A stretch of DNA of 16,814 bases from Pseudomonadota bacterium. Its GTDB lineage: Bacteria > Pseudomonadota > Alphaproteobacteria > Rhizobiales > Xanthobacteraceae. The notes under the pieces were generated by a model. It ran no database searches. It saw nothing but the letters and a program-made list of their open reading frames with translations, and was not told the origin of the DNA. Shown here piece after piece: positions 14,850 through 16,814 of the stretch. The position numbers and the translations under genes are program-made. The stretch is from positions 1-16,814 of the forward strand of contig JAEYTJ010000220.1 of assembly GCA_023434095.1 (NCBI GenBank), in the 5' to 3' direction. Numbering within the stretch: position 1 is the first letter of the stretch; each line of letters begins with the position of its first letter.

Positions 14850-15494
14850 ATGGAAGAAAAAGCTCAATCGAGACGATCGGTTCGCAAGCGCGCCGAGGCC
14901 ATCAAACCGTTTCGCTGCAAAAATCTGATCGCCGTTCTGGAAAACCCATCCGATATAAAGAATATCGGCACGGTCATCCGGAACGTGAATGCGCTGGGCG
15001 TTGAGAAAGTCTATGTCGTCGACCCGCGCCGATCGCTCCCGGACGATTGGCAGGAGCTACGCGAGCGACGCTCAATATCCAGCACGTCCGTCTCGGCCGT
15101 GAAATGGACCTTCGTCAAGCGCTTCGACTCCACGAAGGAGTGCTTCGACCATCTGGAAAAGAAGGGCTTCACTTCGATCGTGACCTCACCGCACGTGAAG
15201 GGAAAGACGAGCCTTTTTCTCCACGAGGGCGATTATACGGCGCACACGAAACTCGCCGTCTGGTTTGGCAGTGAGGCGACGGGCATCAGCGATCTGGCCG
15301 TCGAGCGAAGCGAGATGTGCGTCTCCGTCCCAATGTTCGGCATGATCGAGAGCCTGAACCTGGGAACGAGTTCCGGCATCGTGCTCTACGAGATCACGAA
15401 ACAGCGGCGTGATTATCAGAGCAAATTCAAGCGCCGCCAGCGGAAGGGCGAGCGCGCAAACCCTCTGCCAACAGTGCTCGCACCCGACGTCTAG
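14850..15494 (+). CDS. TrmH-like (SpoU/SPOUT) RNA 2'-O-methyltransferase
   Basis: A 214-aa SPOUT-family RNA methyltransferase, resembling E. coli TrmH (tRNA Gm18) in its central motifs. Motif 1 is NPSDIKNIGTVIRNVNALGV (32-51), with the conserved Arg at 44 and Asn at 45. Motif 2 is WFGSEATGIS (138-147), and motif 3 is SVPMFGMIESLNLGTSSGIVLYEI (159-182). These build the SAM-binding trefoil knot. A basic N-terminus (QSRRSVRKRAE) and C-terminus (KFKRRQRKGER) flank the knot. It is shorter than TrmH (about 229 aa), and the C-terminal part of TrmH is missing. The ATG at 14850 lacks a clear ribosome-binding sequence. GC is visibly lower than its neighbours (31 of 60 in the row from 14941), which suggests transfer. 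Target RNA unknown. Confidence 0.85.
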   Translation: MEEKAQSRRSVRKRAEAIKPFRCKNLIAVLENPSDIKNIGTVIRNVNALGVEKVYVVDPRRSLPDDWQELRERRSISSTSVSAVKWTFVKRFDSTKECFDHLEKKGFTSIVTSPHVKGKTSLFLHEGDYTAHTKLAVWFGSEATGISDLAVERSEMCVSVPMFGMIESLNLGTSSGIVLYEITKQRRDYQSKFKRRQRKGERANPLPTVLAPDV

Positions 15495-15518
15495 ACCGAG
15501 AGGGGTCGTCCTCCCCGC

Positions 15519-16109
15519 TCAGCCGATGTCTTCCAGAAACCCCACCAGCGTCGCGCCGGCCGTTTCCACCGTCCCGACATTCATCAGCGTCAGGTCCGGC
15601 GGGGCGTCCAGCGCCGGTTCGCGCTTGAGCCGGGCAAGCACGTCCTCCGCGCTCTCGCGCCCGCGCCCCGCGATACGCGCCGCCAGCATCTCCGGCGGCG
15701 CGGTGACATGCACCAGCTTCACCCGGGCGAACCGCGCCCGCGCCTCGCGCACCGCCGCGCGCGAACCGTTGGCGACGACGGTGCAGCCGGCGGCGATGTC
15801 CTCCGCCACCTCCGCCCCCAGCGCGTAGCTGAGCCCGTTGGCCCGCCAGTAGAGCGGGAAGCTGCCGAGCGCGACGCCCTGTGCGAAATCCCGCTCGTCC
15901 AGCGCGATATGGTTCTCGGTGGCATCCGTCGGCCGGGTGATGCGCCGGCGGGCGAAGCGTATGTCGCTGCGCTCGGCCAGTTGCGCGCGGGCATAGGCGA
16001 GCAGCGTGTCCTTGCCGGCGCCGGAAGGACCGACCACCAGCACCAGCAGGCCGGGGCCGAACTTCTCGCCCGCCCCGATCGCCTGCGCCACCATCGCCTC
16101 GCCGTTCAC
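15519..16109 (-). CDS. phnN: Ribose 1,5-bisphosphate phosphokinase PhnN
   Basis: A 196-aa kinase of the phosphonate-degradation pathway that phosphorylates ribose 1,5-bisphosphate to PRPP. A guanylate-kinase-like P-loop, VVGPSGAGKDTLLAYAR (about 26-42), is followed by RRRITRPTDATENHIALDERDFA, the RxxTRP-like substrate region, then LYWRANGLSYAL. The end matches family proteins. I chose the GTG start at 16107-16109 because it overlaps the phnM stop as GTGA (16106-16109) and is preceded by GGGGGAG at a usual distance; an in-frame ATG at 16133 would sit inside phnM and adds eight residues. The overlap shows translational coupling with phnM. It ends 24 bases from the convergent RNA methyltransferase. 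Family call firm; start choice likely. Confidence 0.93.
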   Translation of the reverse strand: MNGEAMVAQAIGAGEKFGPGLLVLVVGPSGAGKDTLLAYARAQLAERSDIRFARRRITRPTDATENHIALDERDFAQGVALGSFPLYWRANGLSYALGAEVAEDIAAGCTVVANGSRAAVREARARFARVKLVHVTAPPEMLAARIAGRGRESAEDVLARLKREPALDAPPDLTLMNVGTVETAGATLVGFLEDIG

Positions 16110-16814
16110 GCCACCCGCTCCCCCTGCCGCCACACCGCCCGCGCCGCCGGGCCGGCCCCCGCATCCGACACGCGTATGAAATCCGCCCGCAGCCCCGGCG
16201 CCAGCCGGCCGCGATCTTCGAGCCCCGCCGCCGCTGCCGGATTGGCGCTCACCATCGCCACCGCCTGCGGCAAGGTGATGACGTCGGTGCGCGCCGGCAG
16301 GTCGAACACGGCGAGCAGCAGGCTGCCCGGCACATAGTCCGAGGAGAGAATGTCGAGCACGCCGCGCCGCGCCAGGCTTTCGGCGGCGACATTGCCGGTG
16401 TGCGAGCCGCCGCGCACGATGTTGGGCGCGCCCATCAGCACGCGGATGCCGGCCTTGTGCGAGGCGTCCGCGGCGCGGTCTGTGGTGGGGAATTCGGCGA
16501 TGGCCACCCCGTCGGCGATGGCTTCGCTGACGTGGTCGTCGGTGGCGTCGTCATGGCTCGCCAGCACGATGCCCTGCCCGCGCGCCATCTCCACCAGCCG
16601 GGCGCGGTTGGGCCGGGCGAAGCGGGCATGCGCGTCCTGACGCTCGGCGACGATGAGGTCGAGATCGGCATCGCTCATGCCACTCTTCTTCTTGTAGTAG
16701 CTGCGGAACTGCGCCTCGGTCATGAACTGGCGCTGCCCCGGCGTGTGGTCCATCAGCGAGATCAGCCGCACCCCTTCGCTCTCCATCAGCGCGCCGGCTT
16801 CCCCCACCACACCG
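16106..16814 (-). CDS. phnM: Alpha-D-ribose 1-methylphosphonate 5-triphosphate diphosphatase PhnM, partial
   Basis: The last 236 residues of PhnM; the start lies beyond the right edge. PhnM removes pyrophosphate from the ribosylphosphonate triphosphate in the C-P lyase pathway. It belongs to the amidohydrolase superfamily. The visible family blocks are LISLMDHTPGQRQF, VLASHDDATDDHV (metal-binding His and Asp), RVLMGAPNIVRGGSHTGNVAAESLARRG, and VLDILSSDYVPGSLLLAVF (active-site Asp). The C-terminus GRLAPGLRADFIRVSD is the usual amidohydrolase tail. Its TGA overlaps the GTG of phnN. Other phn genes probably lie to the right. Confidence 0.95.
   Translation of the reverse strand, partial: GVVGEAGALMESEGVRLISLMDHTPGQRQFMTEAQFRSYYKKKSGMSDADLDLIVAERQDAHARFARPNRARLVEMARGQGIVLASHDDATDDHVSEAIADGVAIAEFPTTDRAADASHKAGIRVLMGAPNIVRGGSHTGNVAAESLARRGVLDILSSDYVPGSLLLAVFDLPARTDVITLPQAVAMVSANPAAAAGLEDRGRLAPGLRADFIRVSDAGAGPAARAVWRQGERVA

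Overview
The base composition (about 70% GC or more in most coding rows) and the gene content point to an alphaproteobacterium of the Rhizobiales/Hyphomicrobiales, plausibly Xanthobacteraceae (Ancylobacter/Starkeya/Xanthobacter-like). The lineage markers are a SciP-type DUF1153 gene divergent from mnmA, a PmtA-type phospholipid methyltransferase, a DUF1285 gene, and a dispersed palindrome with arms containing CATCCTGAGG and CCTCGAAGGATG that I recognise from this order. The genus is inference. No tRNA, rRNA, CRISPR array or insertion sequence was seen.

Layout. Positions 1-691 (minus strand) hold a DUF1285 gene followed by the first codons of a probable NUDIX hydrolase. Positions 952-8123 (plus strand) form a four-gene MoxR operon: MoxR AAA+ ATPase, DUF58 protein, a 975-aa membrane protein with a BatA-like N-terminus and a C-terminal DUF4159 domain, and a 690-aa membrane protein with VWA-like and glutamine-amidotransferase-like regions. 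A paired palindromic repeat (about 5916-6023) separates the last two genes. Positions 8226-10041 carry a DHFR/RibD-like reductase and two unrelated GNAT acetyltransferases. Positions 10150-11118 encode a Xi-class glutathione transferase (glutathionyl-hydroquinone reductase).

Positions 11190-12044 hold a tight two-gene unit, a DUF2188 protein and a 208-aa protein whose motifs (FINCPFD, SIHDLSR, NMPFELG) resemble the TIR/nucleoside-deoxyribosyltransferase-like fold. This is the best candidate here for a little-described system. Positions 12048-14069 (minus) carry pmtA and mnmA. An AT-rich intergenic island separates mnmA from sciP (14367-14642), the cell-cycle regulator. A TrmH-like RNA methyltransferase with lower GC follows (14850-15494). 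The window ends in phnN and a partial phnM of a phosphonate-degradation cluster (minus strand).

The MoxR operon probably works as one envelope-associated unit: an ATPase acting on or with VWA-type partners. Two of the three presumed VWA-type partners lack an intact DxSxS metal site. The rest of the window is a set of short, independent transcription units, many with dyad-symmetric sequences in their upstream regions.
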